Assembly (NCBI GenBank): GCA_039096225.1
Contig: JBBPEB010000033.1
Location: 327,001 to 391,000 of the forward strand
Direction of reading: 5' to 3'
Origin: Blastocystis sp. Blastoise
Lineage: Eukaryota > Sar > Bigyra > Opalinata > Blastocystidae
DNA length: 64,000 nt
Both the position numbers and the translations under genes were made by a program. Under the pieces are notes generated by a model that was not told the DNA's origin, did no database searches, and was given only the letters and a program-made list of their open reading frames with translations. Numbering within the stretch: position 1 is the first letter of the stretch; each line of letters starts with the position of its first letter. This document shows, one piece after another, positions 42,834 through 55,771 of this stretch.

Positions 42834-43692
42834 ATGCATTTCGGAAAGATTATTCAGCGTGCTATGTCTACTGCTCCAAAAGAATGGGAACCTTATTGGA
42901 TGAATTATAAGCAATTCAAAGAGATTTTAGTTGATGTAGTAGAAGAGATTGATAGAAAGGAAGGTGAAGGAGATGAAGATATCAATATAACGGATATCGA
43001 TAATGACAAGCATTTCTTTTCAGAATTAGCAAAGAGTTTAGATAAGGTTGATTTATTTTTCAATAAAACTCAAAGTGAATTATATAATTCGGTGAGAGAT
43101 CTTGCTGAAAAAGCAGAAAAACTTAATACTGTAAGTATTTAGTTAGTACACCTATATTGTATATAATATATATATTATATTAACATATTTATATATAGAT
43201 TCCCGAAGAAGAACGTGATCGCCAATTAGATATTCTTATAGGTGAATGTATTCGTATTAATGGACAACTAGTTCTTCTTGAAGTGTTTGCACATGTAAAT
43301 TATTGTGGTTTCTCGAAAATCACAAAAAAGCATGACAAATTAACAAGTATATATTTTTGTTATATTATATATATTTATTTATTCTATTTATTTATTTATT
43401 TATTTATTTATAGAATTTACTACTCAATTGAAATTTATGAAGAATAAAGTCAATAATAAACGTTTTTCTGATCTTGTCATGTATATATATATATATATAT
43501 ATATTGATTATTGTGAAAAGAATATATATATTTATATATAGTTTAACTCAATTAATTAAAACAGTTGCTGAGATTTATAAATCTCTTTCAATTATGAAAA
43601 AGAATTCACAAGTAGAACCTCTTAATAAATATGAGCATGAAACTCAACAAATTGAATCCTCTTTGAAAGAAACTGATTCTCTTACAGAATAA
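42834..43692 (+). CDS. SPX domain protein (SPX-only)
   Basis: Four exons give about 235 residues. It starts MHFGKIIQRAMSTAPKEWEPYW, the normal SPX start, with YKQFKEIL. FFNKTQSELYNSVRDLAEKAE is the central helix. HVNYCGFSKITKKHDKLT carries the conserved Lys residues that bind inositol pyrophosphates. The C-terminal helices (KTVAEIYKSLSIM) follow, and no EXS, RING, VTC or transporter domain is attached. SPX domains sense inositol pyrophosphates and so report cell phosphate; stand-alone ones regulate transcription factors in plants. The partner here is unknown. The first intron starts GTAAGT, unlike the usual GTATAT. Confidence 0.92.
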
Positions 43693-44020
43693 ATAGAATA
43701 TATATTTTACTATTATAATATATATCTTCATTACTTTTTCTTATATAACATATATATATATTATTGTTTCTTTCATTTTGCTTATTCCTTTGACTTTTTT
43801 TTTCATTTTTATCAATTGCTTTTTCCTTTTTACATTTTTTTTTTCATTTTGTTTCATTTTTCTAAATGTTGTAATCTATTGTTAGTTGTACTTAATCTGT
43901 TCTTCTTTTTGTTGTTTTTTATATATTATTATTATTTTTATTTATAAACATATATACAAATATCAATTCACACAACAATTATATAATAAAATAGGTATAA
44001 AAAATAATATGAATATATGA
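43693..44020. other. Convergent intergenic region
   Basis: About 330 bases between two 3' ends, with long T-runs (43800-43870). No gene was seen. Confidence 0.35.
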
Positions 44021-45621
44021 TTATTCATCCATAGAAGTAGAGAATTCATCTTGTGTATTTAATCGCATTAGATATTTATTCTTATTCTTTGAAGACGTTC
44101 TTTGTGTTTTCATGGGTTCAGATTTCACTTCAAATGTTACTAAATGTTTGACAAACATGACAATATCTATAATTAAAATATATATATAAATAATATGAAT
44201 TATTTAATTAAATATACTATTATCAATATAACATAATAATATATATATCAATATATATACATAATAGAACACTTCCAAGAAGTGTAAAACCAGAAATAAA
44301 ATAAGTTAATAACTGATCAAATCGTTTTTCCAACGGGGATTGATTCTGATTGGTTACTGTATCAATACGACTATTCAATTCACCAATCTAAATAATTTAT
44401 AAAAAAAGAGAGTAGCAATTATTATTATTATGTTTATTATTATTATGTTTATTATTATTATGTTCATTATTATTATTATTATTAAATATATACGCTTGCA
44501 ACTACTTTTCTTGTTTCTTTATTTACAATTTTATTAAATTTTGTTTCATTTTCATTTAATATATATTGTGTCTTCTCTTCAATATCTTTTCTATTCTCTT
44601 CTAATCTATATAAAGAATATATGAATAAATTAGAAAACTATATAAAAATATATATATATACTTGATTCTATATCTCTTAGGAAGCAATTTCCATTGATCC
44701 TGGATCTCTTGAAGTAAATGAGTATAATTATCTAATGATGTCTATATATATATATATAGAATAAAATAGAATAGAATTAAAAAAAACTATTATACATATT
44801 GTAGAAATCTGTTTATTATATAAATAATACTATTATTATATTTATTATTATTATATATATACAGTAATCTCTTCTTCTACTTTATCTCGCTCTTGTTTTA
44901 ACTCTTCTAAATATGCATCCTATATATATATATATAATAATAATTATTATTATTATTTTTTATTATTAACATAATATATATACGCTTTCTTTTTGAAACT
45001 TTTCTAATTCATTTAATGCCATCGAATTACCTTGAATACTATTATTATTATTATTATTTATATTATTTATATTATTTGAAGAGGGGAAACTACGTTGAGA
45101 ATCCTCAGGTACTAATTGTGTTCCACGTATCCCTGTTCGAGGTACCATTCCTTCATGATGTGATAATGTATGTCCCAAATGAACAGAATAATTATCACCT
45201 GATTTATTTATAGTTTGCTTTATTTTGTTATGTGTATTCAAACTATCATGTATATTCTCTCCACTTTTGGTTTCTTTTAATGAATTTTTATTTTTATCAA
45301 CTTTTCTTCCCATCATTTTTGTTATTGTAGAAAATCCTGAAGCTAATAATTTCTTTTTTCGTGGTTCGCCTTTTATATTCTTTGGTGATTGAGGAACAAA
45401 TACTGGCTTTGAAGGCAGACTTAGTGATATTTTCTTGTCTATAGAGTAGATCATAAATATCTAAATAGAAAAATAATCATACCTTCTTTAGTCTTTTTTA
45501 ATTTTGTCTAGAAACAAAAGAAATAATAAAAATTAAAATAAAACAATCAATAAAATACACTGTCGTATGGACCTGGTTGGGTTGCTGCTCTATATTCTGC
45601 TTTCTCTTTAAATGCGTTCAT
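44021..45621 (-). CDS. Coiled-coil protein with C-terminal membrane segment, function unknown
   Basis: About eight exons give roughly 370 residues, starting MNAFKEKAEYRAATQPGPYD at 45621; a second short exon (TKLKKTKE) joins in phase. The N-terminal third is basic and Ser/Pro-rich (KPVFVPQSPKNIKGEPRKKK). Then come an Asn-rich stretch and several coiled-coil exons (LNELEKFQKES, YLEELKQERDKVEEEIT, LEENRKDIEEKTQYI, NKIVNKETRKVV). Near the end is one long hydrophobic segment (LLTYFISGFTLLGSVLLCIV) followed by a short basic tail. The layout recalls TMCC-type ER proteins or a tail-anchored tether, but I do not recognise the family. Confidence 0.6.
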
Positions 45622-46003
45622 AATAATATTTTGTTATTCTATATATAGGTTATCATTAATTGGTAAATGATGAAAAATATAGATTCAGAAATCAATTCAT
45701 ATCTAAAGAATCTTATTCAACCTTGCAAATAAGAAATAACAGAAATATATAACAATAAGAGAGATCCATATGAAATTTAATGAACATAAAACAATAATAA
45801 TCACTTTATTTATATATCCAAGGTACATACGGACTTCTTATTTTTATTTTTTGAATATATATGTAAACCCAATTAAATAGAGAATACTAAGAAGTTCATA
45901 AAAGATATGTTGTCCTTTTTTTGAATTCTGTTTTTTCCGCTTTTTAAATCAAAATAATCACAATTAAAACTTGAAATTCAAAAAGTATATCAAATTCATT
46001 CTT
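45622..46003. promoter_or_regulatory. Shared upstream region of two divergent genes
   Basis: 382 bp between the coiled-coil gene and the small plus-strand gene. No motif was recognised; the promoter role is inferred from position. Confidence 0.3.
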
Positions 46004-46459
46004 ATGGATATATTTGTTTGTGACGATGATATTTCGGAGAATAGTAATACTCAAACTTCTACTCTAGAGAACTCAGAAAACAATTCAGTATTATGTAATG
46101 AATTATCTAATCCTAGTGTTCTCGCATCTAACCTTCCTAATATCAACATCAAATTTTCAGATACAATATTTAATCCTGACGAAAGTTTTCAAATTCCATC
46201 AGAATTCAGTTTTATTCCTGATATAAATAATAATTCAAACACGAATTCGAATGTATCACCTACAACCGAGTTCACTATGTATTCACAGAAAACAAACTAT
46301 TATAATTATATAAAAAATGTAAAACCATATTTTACATATTCAATAATACGAAAGCACGTGGATAATCTATTGTTATGTAAAGATCAATTAGAAAAAATGG
46401 AACAGCAAATACTTGAGTGTATAGATTCATCAGAGCCAAACACTCAAGAAAAAACCTAG
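46004..46459 (+). CDS. Hypothetical protein, Asn/Ser-rich with C-terminal helix
   Basis: A 151-residue single-exon frame from ATG 46004 (MDIFVCDDDISENSN); an extension to 45971 would need a TTG start. The first 85 residues are acidic and Asn/Ser-rich. The last 55 (YYNYIKNVKPYFTYSIIRKH, then NLLLCKDQLEKMEQQILECI) look helical and may form a coiled coil. It is not recognised. Codon composition and clear flanking intergenic DNA favour a real gene. Confidence 0.5.
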   Translation: MDIFVCDDDISENSNTQTSTLENSENNSVLCNELSNPSVLASNLPNINIKFSDTIFNPDESFQIPSEFSFIPDINNNSNTNSNVSPTTEFTMYSQKTNYYNYIKNVKPYFTYSIIRKHVDNLLLCKDQLEKMEQQILECIDSSEPNTQEKT

Positions 46460-46684
46460 TAGTGCTATAAACAAAACAAATTCAAATAAAGACAACACAA
46501 ATAATCGAATATTTAAAACAAATAAAATATAAACATAAATATGAAAAATATATATACATATATGTTTTTAGTCTTTTGTTGTATATATATTTTATATATA
46601 TAAATGAAATTAATAAGAATACGATAAATAAAAAGTAGATACTCTATAAAAAATATACATACAGAAAGACTATGAATAATATAT

Positions 46685-47253
46685 TTATTCTTTCATATTG
46701 ACTTTATTTTCTTCTTTAACTTCTCCTTCTTCTTCAGGTAAAATAAAGTATTTCTTGTCTTTTTCTCTCATTTCTCCTTGAAAGATTTTGGGTAATGTTT
46801 CATTATTTAGAATATAATTCCAACTTTCTTTATTGCCCATTGTATTAAAAGCACATGCTTGTTTTGTGAATGATTGGATATCAGGATTGTACGAACGTAA
46901 CAGAACAGGAATTTCCCTATATATAATGTATATAATAAAAATAAATGTTATATTATATATAATTTATATTATTAGGAATATATATAAAGTATTCATTATT
47001 ATTATTATATATATATATATATATACCAGCAAGTTGCTGAAGGAGCATTTGAGTGTTCACTGACTTCCGCGGTTATATTAAACATTCCACTAGCAACACG
47101 ACCGTCTTCATTCTGTATTAACGACGAGAATTGAGGATATAATAAGAATAATTCTATATATATATATATAGTTAATTAGAATAGAAAGAAATATGAAGCG
47201 TTTTAAAAGGAAGCAAAACATTTAATATGAAATATAATTATTAATTACTAATA

Positions 47254-47284
<31 letters not shown>

Positions 47285-48480
47285 CGTCTAGCAAGGGAAA
47301 TAGAGGCTAGTGCATATTTGCCTTGGAGATTAAGAGAGAGTATAAATAGCTGTTTAATAAAGGCAGCGACACGTGATGATAGAAGTTCTTTTCGAACAAC
47401 AAAAGAATAAGATATATTTTCAAGGAATAAATCTATATATTGTTCATTCTTCATGAGAATCATTTGAGGGAATAATTTATATAATTGATTTATATATACT
47501 CCTTCATCTAAGTTTAATACTGCACCTGGACCCTACGTATAATAATAATAATAATAATATAATAATAATAATGAATTTAACTTATAAGTTATATCAGTTA
47601 TAGAATAAAAGGTAGAATAATAAATATAATAATAGCAAGTATAATAAATATAATAATATTAATAATAATAAATATAATATTAATAATAATAAATATAATA
47701 ACTATATATATATACTTGAAGTAACTTGAAACATGTTTTGATACAATATAAACTAGAGTCTAACGATAAATCATTACGTTCTAATTGTGTTTTTAACAGT
47801 TTTAACAGATCTATAACGACATCTGTATTCAATAAATGACCAAACTTCGATAATCCCTATATACATATATATATATAATTAGATAACAATATAGAATATC
47901 ATAAATAGTTTTAAAAAAAATTAAAGACGATAATATATAGATAATAAATCTTAGAAATATCATAAAAATAATTCTATATATATACATGTAGAACAGAAGG
48001 AATAAGAGCACTTTTTGTATTTGACTTTAATATACGGAAATACGTGACAAATACCTCTTGTAACGTATCTTTCTGAAACGACTTTCGAAGAGATATATCA
48101 GGACCTTCACCTTCTTTTATTATCTTATCTCTACATATAATATATATATATATATATATAGGATTAGATTAATAATAAAAACAAAAGAATAAATATATAT
48201 ATTGATAATGATATAATATATATATATATTTATAAGGTATAATAATAAATATATATATATATACATTTCAGAAGATTTCTGTCTCTTAGTTTTTTGGCCT
48301 AGAATTGTGTTCTCATCAAGTTTCTCCTTTAAAGGAAGAGAAATAAACCTATATATATAGAAAAAACATAAATAATACAAAAAAGTATAAATAAAAATAT
48401 TTTTAAATAAAAACCAAGTAAATATTAAAATAATTATAAGTAAAAAAGAAAAGTATACTTTAAATATTAACAAAATAGTG

Positions 48481-48521
<41 letters not shown>

Positions 48522-49241
48522 CGAGTACTTCAGGTTGAATGTTATATCCTCCTTGTTTGAGAACCGCGGTTATTTGATGAACTATATCAAAGGTGATTCC
48601 TCCCTGTGCGTCATGCTTGAAGAGTTCTAATAGAGATTCGATGCACATGCGACGATAAGAAGCATATCTATAGATATATTATAATAAAATGAATCAATAT
48701 CTAGATAACAGAAATAATTATGTATACTATTGATATATAATGAAAAATATATATATATATAAAAATATATATTTTAAAAAAATTAATATATATATATATA
48801 ATAAATAAAAAATACTTGGATTTCACCCAAGGTAAGACTAATTCAGTCAGAATTTCTACATAATTAAACATATAATGATATCGAAGAAGACTACATAAAC
48901 AACGTAATCCATTTTCAGTGATTTCCTTGGGAATATTCGGGTTTTGAGAGGAAGGTGTTCCGACAAGAGTCTTCAGGGCCTTCAAATAAGACTATATATA
49001 GATTATATAGTATATAATATAAATCGTATAGAATATATATAGTATAAATAGTATATAGTATATAAATATACTCTATAAGTAACAACAAGAGATTCTTCAT
49101 ATTGTCTTTGTTTACGAACATCTTTCGTCAGTTTCTGGTCCTTTTCTTCTTGTGTTAATTCACGAATATAATAAGACTATACATATATATAATAGATACT
49201 ATAAGAATAAGATTTATAGAATATTAATCAAATATAATTAT

Positions 49242-49299
<58 letters not shown>

Positions 49300-50317
49300 G
49301 TAGGACATCATCAAACACTTTATAGCAGCTCATCAATGCGAGTAGACTGACGCGCTTGTCGTCATCGTAACACAATTGAATCAGTTGTTGAAGGGGTGTC
49401 GCGGCATTTCTTCGGCGGCGAATATTACCTTCAGGATCTTCCATGAGGGACTATATATAATATTATTATATATATATATATATTATACTATTATATAATA
49501 TTATATATTATTATATATTATTATATATTATATATTATTATATATATTATATATTATTATATATTATTATATATTATTATAAACTATATATACAATAGCT
49601 AACTCTGCAATATTAACTTTACATTTTTCAAAATGATTTTCAATTTTTTGTTGAATTTCTTCTATAAATATTATATATATTATAATTATATATATATATG
49701 ATACCTGGTGTTAATGGTCGAGGAGGTTCTTTAGTTTCACTATATATATATATATATATAAATATATACATTTTACAACAATTTATTATATACAGTTTTT
49801 CTTCTTCTTTTTCTTCTTCCTCTTCTTCTTCTTCTTCATCATCTGTTTTTCTCTTCTTTTCCTGTCTCTTTTTATTCTGATCTATTTTCTTATTCTTCTT
49901 ATTATCTTTCATGTCTTCTTCTTCTTCTTCTTCTTCTTCATCATCTTCATCATCTTCAGAACTACTCATATCAGATTCAGATTCCATATTTTCTTCTTCT
50001 TCTTCTTCCTCCTCCTCTTTTTCTTCTTCCTCTTCGTTTATTTCTTTTTCAATGGGTTTAAAAGTCTTCAATTGACCATCAGAAAGTTTTAAAGGAAGAC
50101 GATGAACTTCTCTTGTCGTTTGTTCAGGAAGAGTTCGAGGAACTTTTTCATATTCTTCTTCTTCATCATCCATATTTCTCTTCTTTCTCTTAGATGGTAG
50201 CTCGTTTGTTTGATCTTCCAAGTTCATATCATTCATAACAGAGGCAAAACGGCCGAATTCATCATCGAATTCCATGTCATCATTATTATATTCATTATCA
50301 CTTTCAGAAGAACTCAT
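46685..50317 (-). CDS. NOC3: Nucleolar complex protein 3 (NOC3-like)
   Basis: About twelve exons give roughly 830 residues. The N terminus is strongly acidic with Glu runs and KRKK clusters (nucleolar type). Then come the NOC3 domain blocks: PLQQLIQLCYDDDKRVSLLA, LMSCYKVFDDVLP, YYIRELTQEEKDQKLTKDVR, and the later ENGLRCLCSLLRYHYMFNY. The C-terminal CBF-like part has LDSSLYCIKTCFKLL and SLARR followed by LFLLYPQFSSLI. NOC3 works with NOC2 in nuclear transport and maturation of pre-60S ribosomes and also helps load replication factors. Exons carry CCGCGG words at 47067 and 48564. Nearly every intron is a TA repeat. Confidence 0.87.
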
Positions 50318-51240
50318 GGTCTCAACTATTGAGAAAAATTGAATTGTTCTGGTTTTTGAAGTTGAAAAAAAATGTTCACGAAAATAAATGATAATTCTCT
50401 TTATAAATTGGTTTTTCCATGAAACCTCATTTTAGTTATTTTTATCTTGTAACTCTCTAAATTCTATTCTGTTTCTTTCATTATATAAACTATATATAAA
50501 GACAACAAGACGAACTCATTTGAAACTATTTTTATAAAGAATTGAGTCACACATTTACTACTCATTCTTTAATTTGTTATGTTTATCATTTCTATCGTTA
50601 CAGAAACTTTGGACTAATAGCTACTTTAAATGAATATTTTCTCTATTGATCCCTGTTAATAGCAACTAAATTTCTTGTTGAAATTCATTGGAAATCAGTT
50701 TTTAGATGTACAGAGAATTTCCTTTTTCCATATTTAATATATTTAGATGATATATGAAGAATAATGTACTCAACAAATGTCATATTTAAATGATTTCACT
50801 TTTAGTTTGATCGCTATTCTGCTAATGGAAATACACAAAGAATTTAAAAATTTCAATGATGATCAATCAATCAATAATGAATAGGAATCATGTTTACCTA
50901 TAAAACCTAAATCAAAACAATATATTTATGAGAATAGAAAAAAGAATGGGTAATATCTTTTTATTTCCATAAATAATCGTATTTTTCAACAAATTCAAAA
51001 ACAAATATGTCCCGTAATTTTCTGGGTTTTCTCGGTCAAAAAAAAAAGATAATGCGAGCAACACATGAAAAACGTAAGTGAATGTTTGAAAGCAATTGTT
51101 GTTTCTCATTCTACAACAGTTTCGCTTAAATATATTTATTTTATAGCTAATACTTTTTAAAATTTAAGTTTGCGCTATTGTGAATATACTTAGAATAAGA
51201 TTCATAAAAATACATTTCCATATCAATTCCTTTTTTAACA
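50318..51240. other. Divergent intergenic region
   Basis: About 920 bases between NOC3 and the phosphatase start codons. One 65-codon frame on the minus strand (50912-51109) has no resemblance and is dismissed. No motif was recognised. Confidence 0.4.
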
Positions 51241-52399
51241 ATGTCAGATCCCACAGAATGGATAGAATATATCAAGACAAAAGGTCATCTTCCTATGTCA
51301 CAATTAAAACGATTATGTGAAACTGCAAAAGAAATTTTCTTCGAAGAAGGAAACGTTCAACAAGTCAGCTCTCCAGTCACTATTTGTGGTGATATTCATG
51401 GTCAATTCAATGATCTCTTAGAATTATTCAACAATGGTGGTGATGTCCCTGATACAAAATATATATTTATGGTAAGGTTTTAATATTATTTAACTCGTGT
51501 TTTTTTTTTAAGTTATTTTTTTAATATTATATTATTTATATTTATGGGTGATTATGTCGATAGAGGCTTTCGCTCTGTAGAAACATTTCAATTATTAATG
51601 TGTTTGAAAGTGTGGTATGCTTTTTTTTAATATTTTTTTATTATTATTGTATTATTATTATTTTTTTTATTATTATTATTATTTTTTTTTATTATTATTA
51701 TTTTTATTATTATTTTTTATTATTTTATTATTATTATTTTTTATTATTAATATTGATATTACTATATAGTTATCCTGATCGTATAACCTTATTACGAGGT
51801 AACCACGAAAGCAAGCAAATTACACAGGTATATGGTTTCTATGATGAGTGTTTACGTAAATATCAATCCTCTGAACCTTACCAATGGTGTATTGATGTAT
51901 TTAACTTCTTAGGAATATCCGCTGTATATATATATATATTATATTATAAACAAGATATAGAATTATTAATTATAATTAACAGAATATTATTATTATTATT
52001 ATTATATAGTTAGTAGATGGTAAAATCTTTTGTGTTCACGGTGGTCTATCGCCTGATGTTTCCACATTAGATAAAGTATAAATCAGTCTTATATATATAT
52101 AATATTCAATATAAGAATTACTGTTTTGGCTATTTTTATTAGTTATTAATTATAAATAATCTATATATATTTATATATTTATATATATATTCTTGCTTAT
52201 TTTCTACATAGATTACTCCTTCTCCTACATATATATATATATATATAGATTCGTACACTCCCGCGATTACAAGAGGTTCCTGAGGAGGGTGCTCTCAGCG
52301 ACTTATTATGGTCAGATCCCGAGGAAATCGAGGGCTGGCAACAGAGTCCCCGCGGGGCTGGATACTTATTTGGTTGGAGAGTCGTTTCTGAAGTATATA

Positions 52400-52466
<67 letters not shown>

Positions 52467-52865
52467 TTCTTATTCGATTTGTTAATATTATTATGTTTAT
52501 TATTATTATGTATATTATGTTCATTATTATATATATATAGTTTAATGACGTCAATGGATTAGAATTAATATGCAGAGCTCATCAAATGGCTAATGAGGGA
52601 TTCCATTATATGTTCCCAGATAAAAACCTTGTTACTGTATGGTCTGCTCCTAATTATTGTTATCGATGTGGTAATTTAGCGTCTATACTCCGATTGGATG
52701 AACATTTAGAAAGAACTTTCCTTATGTTCAAAGCCGTATATATATATAATATATATATTGTAATATATTTCTATTATACATTGAACATATATATATATAT
52801 AGGATGATAAGAATCAGTTAAAAGATATGCCTCCGTCAGTAACGGCTCAAAGATATTTTTATTAA
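51241..52865 (+). CDS. Ser/Thr phosphatase catalytic subunit, PP2A/PP4/PP6 group
   Basis: Seven or so exons give about 308 residues. All PPP metal and catalytic motifs are present: [43 protein letters not shown] and [23 protein letters not shown] and [16 protein letters not shown] place it in the PP2A/PP4/PP6 group; I cannot fix which. The C terminus reads SVTAQRYFY instead of the usual YFL, so the Leu that is methylated in this group is replaced by Tyr. The join of exons 1 and 2 (51471/51547) has a GT donor but TG where AG is expected. The usual R before YPDR is C here, from the exon 2/3 join (KVCYPDR). Confidence 0.93.
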
Positions 52866-53381
52866 AAGAACTAAATAAAAAAATATCTATCTTTTTCAAT
52901 AACTCACATTTGTTATTGGTATAATTCTATGTTATCGTATATTTGTTCTATGTTTTTCAAATTAACTGTTTTCATTGTAATAATATTAATTTGTATTATT
53001 TTATTTTATTCTTATAATTAAATACTATCCTATCACGAGTTGTATTTTTACCTTTTGTCCATTTTCTTTTGTTATTCTTCTTATTTATCATTTTTCACAT
53101 TCTCAACTCTCTTTTTACTACTCTTGTTGAGCATAAAATGAAGGTATTCAAATGCTTCAAGGAAATCAGTAAAAAATTAATTAAAATATTTCTTATGTTT
53201 ATAATCGTGTTTTGTATATATTATTTACTCCACACTATCGTTATTATTATATATATATATAATCCCTCTTTTCAAGAAACATGCTATTCATATATAACTC
53301 AACTATATATTAACTCTTAACAAAAAATATAAATATATATTATAAATTAATAACAGAATAAGAATGATCCTTTTTAACTAA
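52866..53381. other. Convergent intergenic region
   Basis: About 515 bases between the phosphatase and RPB4 3' ends. A hydrophobic plus-strand frame at 53069-53320 starts with TTG, has no resemblance, and is not called. Confidence 0.35.
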
Positions 53382-54000
53382 TTAATTAAATTCATAATCA
53401 TCATTTTCTTTATCTAATAATACACGAATCAAATCATCAATAGAATCCGTAGTAAATCTTTTTAAGGATGGTATAATACATGTAGCTTCTTCAGTCTCTT
53501 CAGGTACTAAATTCATTAAAGAAGCTACTTCAAATTCATCTAATCTTCCAACAGAACTATAATCATCATTATAAGTCAACTCAAAACTTTCTAAGCTCCT
53601 ATAATAATTATGTTTTTATTTATTATTTAGAACTATTTAAATATTAATATTTCATTAAATTATATTACTCACATATATATACATACTTTCTTAATTCTTC
53701 TATTCTTGGCTTTTCTTGAATAGGATCTCTTAATTTACTATATGCAATTGTGTCATCCAAAGTAGTTAATACAACTTGTTTGATATCATCTTCAGCATTT
53801 TCAGTTTTCTGTCGTCTTTCGGATAAAATAATAGCTACTTCAGAATTAGACAAACAGTTTGAAGCATAATAATCTATGAAAATGATCTTTAAAAAAAGAA
53901 ATAAAATACCTTCACCTCTCAGCTTCTTGGCAATAACAACTGGATCATTCTATAAATATATCTTATTATATAGATCTAGAAAAAATACATTAGAATTCAT
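53382..54000 (-). CDS. RPB4: RNA polymerase II subunit RPB4
   Basis: Four exons give about 150 residues. The core is NCLSNSEVAIILSERRQ (N-terminal part) and a C-terminal HRDC-like domain, DEFEVASLMNLVPEETEEAT followed by CIIPSL. The EFEVAxLxNLxPExxEEAxxxIPSL pattern separates it from Pol III RPC17. The N terminus is assembled from a 12-base first exon (53989-54000, encoding MNSN), a 39-base intron and an exon giving NDPVVIAKKLRGED. Rpb4 with Rpb7 forms the stalk of Pol II and links transcription to mRNA export and decay. The start codon lies 37 bp from that of the divergent neighbour. Confidence 0.85.
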
Positions 54001-54037
54001 TTCGTTTAATTATAGGCAGATAAAGAAAAAAATAACA
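54001..54037. promoter_or_regulatory. Very short shared upstream region of RPB4 and the TOPRIM-like gene
   Basis: Only 37 bp separate the two proposed ATG codons, too short for two independent core promoters, so promoter elements must overlap the first exons or introns. This depends on both start choices being right. Confidence 0.35.
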
Positions 54038-55245
54038 ATGAAAAAGTTAAAAAAACTTTTTATATGTAAAATGAATACAACGCCAAATGAACAAGATATT
54101 TTCGTTGAATATAAAGATGAGATTTCCAATTTAGTGAGTCTTGTTCTTAGTAATATAAAAGAAATGATTCCACCCCTTCATTATGAATGGAAAATTAAGG
54201 AAGTATATAACTAAATGTTATGTAGAAAAAGTATATAGATTCAATTCTTTCCTTATCATGTATCAAAACATACCTATCAAAAGTGTTTGTGGATCTTTTT
54301 TAATGATGCCTTAAATTATTCATGTTATACAAGAGAACAACTTAACATGACTCCCGTATATTGATTTTGAGTATTAATTAAGTTTATGTGTTTAGAAAGT
54401 CCATAAAACATATTCAACTTCTGTTTGTCTTTTTTATAATCAAACTTGTACCTATGTAGGTTTATTTAATTATTTATATGTTAATTTAATTGTTTATATG
54501 TTAATTTAATTATTTATATGTTATTAATAATATATATATATATATATATATATAAGGGATGTAGAGATTGCAAACTCTTTATGAATTTCTCAAAATTCTC
54601 ATTTCCCGCTCAATTTAAAAAAGATTTAAAAACACTTTCAACAATTCAGTTAAGTCATCGAGCTATATATATATATTGTATTATAATTTATAATTGTTTT
54701 TTTTATAGTTTATTTTACTATTTTTATATAATTATAAGTGGATCTTTATATATATATATTGTATTATCATTTATAATTGTTTTTTTTTATAATTTATTAT
54801 TATTATTATTTTTATAATTTTAAGTGAATATATATATATAAAGGCTATATATACAAGTTCCGGGACCGTTCAAGAATCGAAGAATCAAATAGACCCCAAA
54901 ACTGTTGTATTATCTATACCTCAAAGAGATCAATTATATAAACAATTACTTTCCAAAATGACTTTAGTATGATATATTATATTTATTATGTTTTGTTTAT
55001 AATATTTATTATATTTATTATGTTTTGTTTATAATATTTATTATATTTATTCTATTTTTAATATTTATTCTATTTATTATATTTATTTTATTATATGTAT
55101 TTATTATATATATAGTATGATTCAACGAAACTCATTCTTAGAAATCGACAGCTGGATCCCTCCTTTCTTGTTGGCGGGCAATACTTCAAATCGTATATAT
55201 ACATATATACATATTATATATAAAAATATAAATCTTCTTCCGATC

Positions 55246-55281
<36 letters not shown>

Positions 55282-55525
55282 TTCTTCCTATCCTATGTAT
55301 ATATAGTTGGCCTAATAATAACCCTCGGTCTCTCCATCCTCTCCTCCCTTGTACCGCCTCTCAGGGCCTTATTATCCCCTGCATTTCACCCTATGGACAC
55401 ATACTTGGCATGCAAATCAAACCTGAAAAACAAGCCAAACGATATGATACAGTTGGTCGTAAGGTTAATAATAAGAAAAAAGGTCCTTATTATAGTCTCC
55501 CTAATGGAGATACACCCATGTATAT

Positions 55526-55560
<35 letters not shown>

Positions 55561-55739
55561 TATTCATCTAATTAATATATATATATATATATATATATAG
55601 TTATGTATGGATTCCTACGGCTTTAAAATCATTATATTCATCTGCCACTCTTTCAACGCCTCCCCCCGCGGTTATTGGCATATGTGAAGGAGGACTCAAA
55701 CCTGCTATCGCCTCTATTTTCTTAAATACTGTATATATA

Positions 55740-55771
<32 letters not shown>

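Noticed and set aside
53069-53320. 83-codon hydrophobic plus-strand frame
   Set aside because: It starts with TTG, not ATG, and is hydrophobic only because of A+T-rich codons.
54555-54590. Zinc-binding CRDCK at the start of an exon of the TOPRIM-like gene
   Set aside because: Only two cysteines are present and the exon start itself is uncertain, so a metal site cannot be supported.
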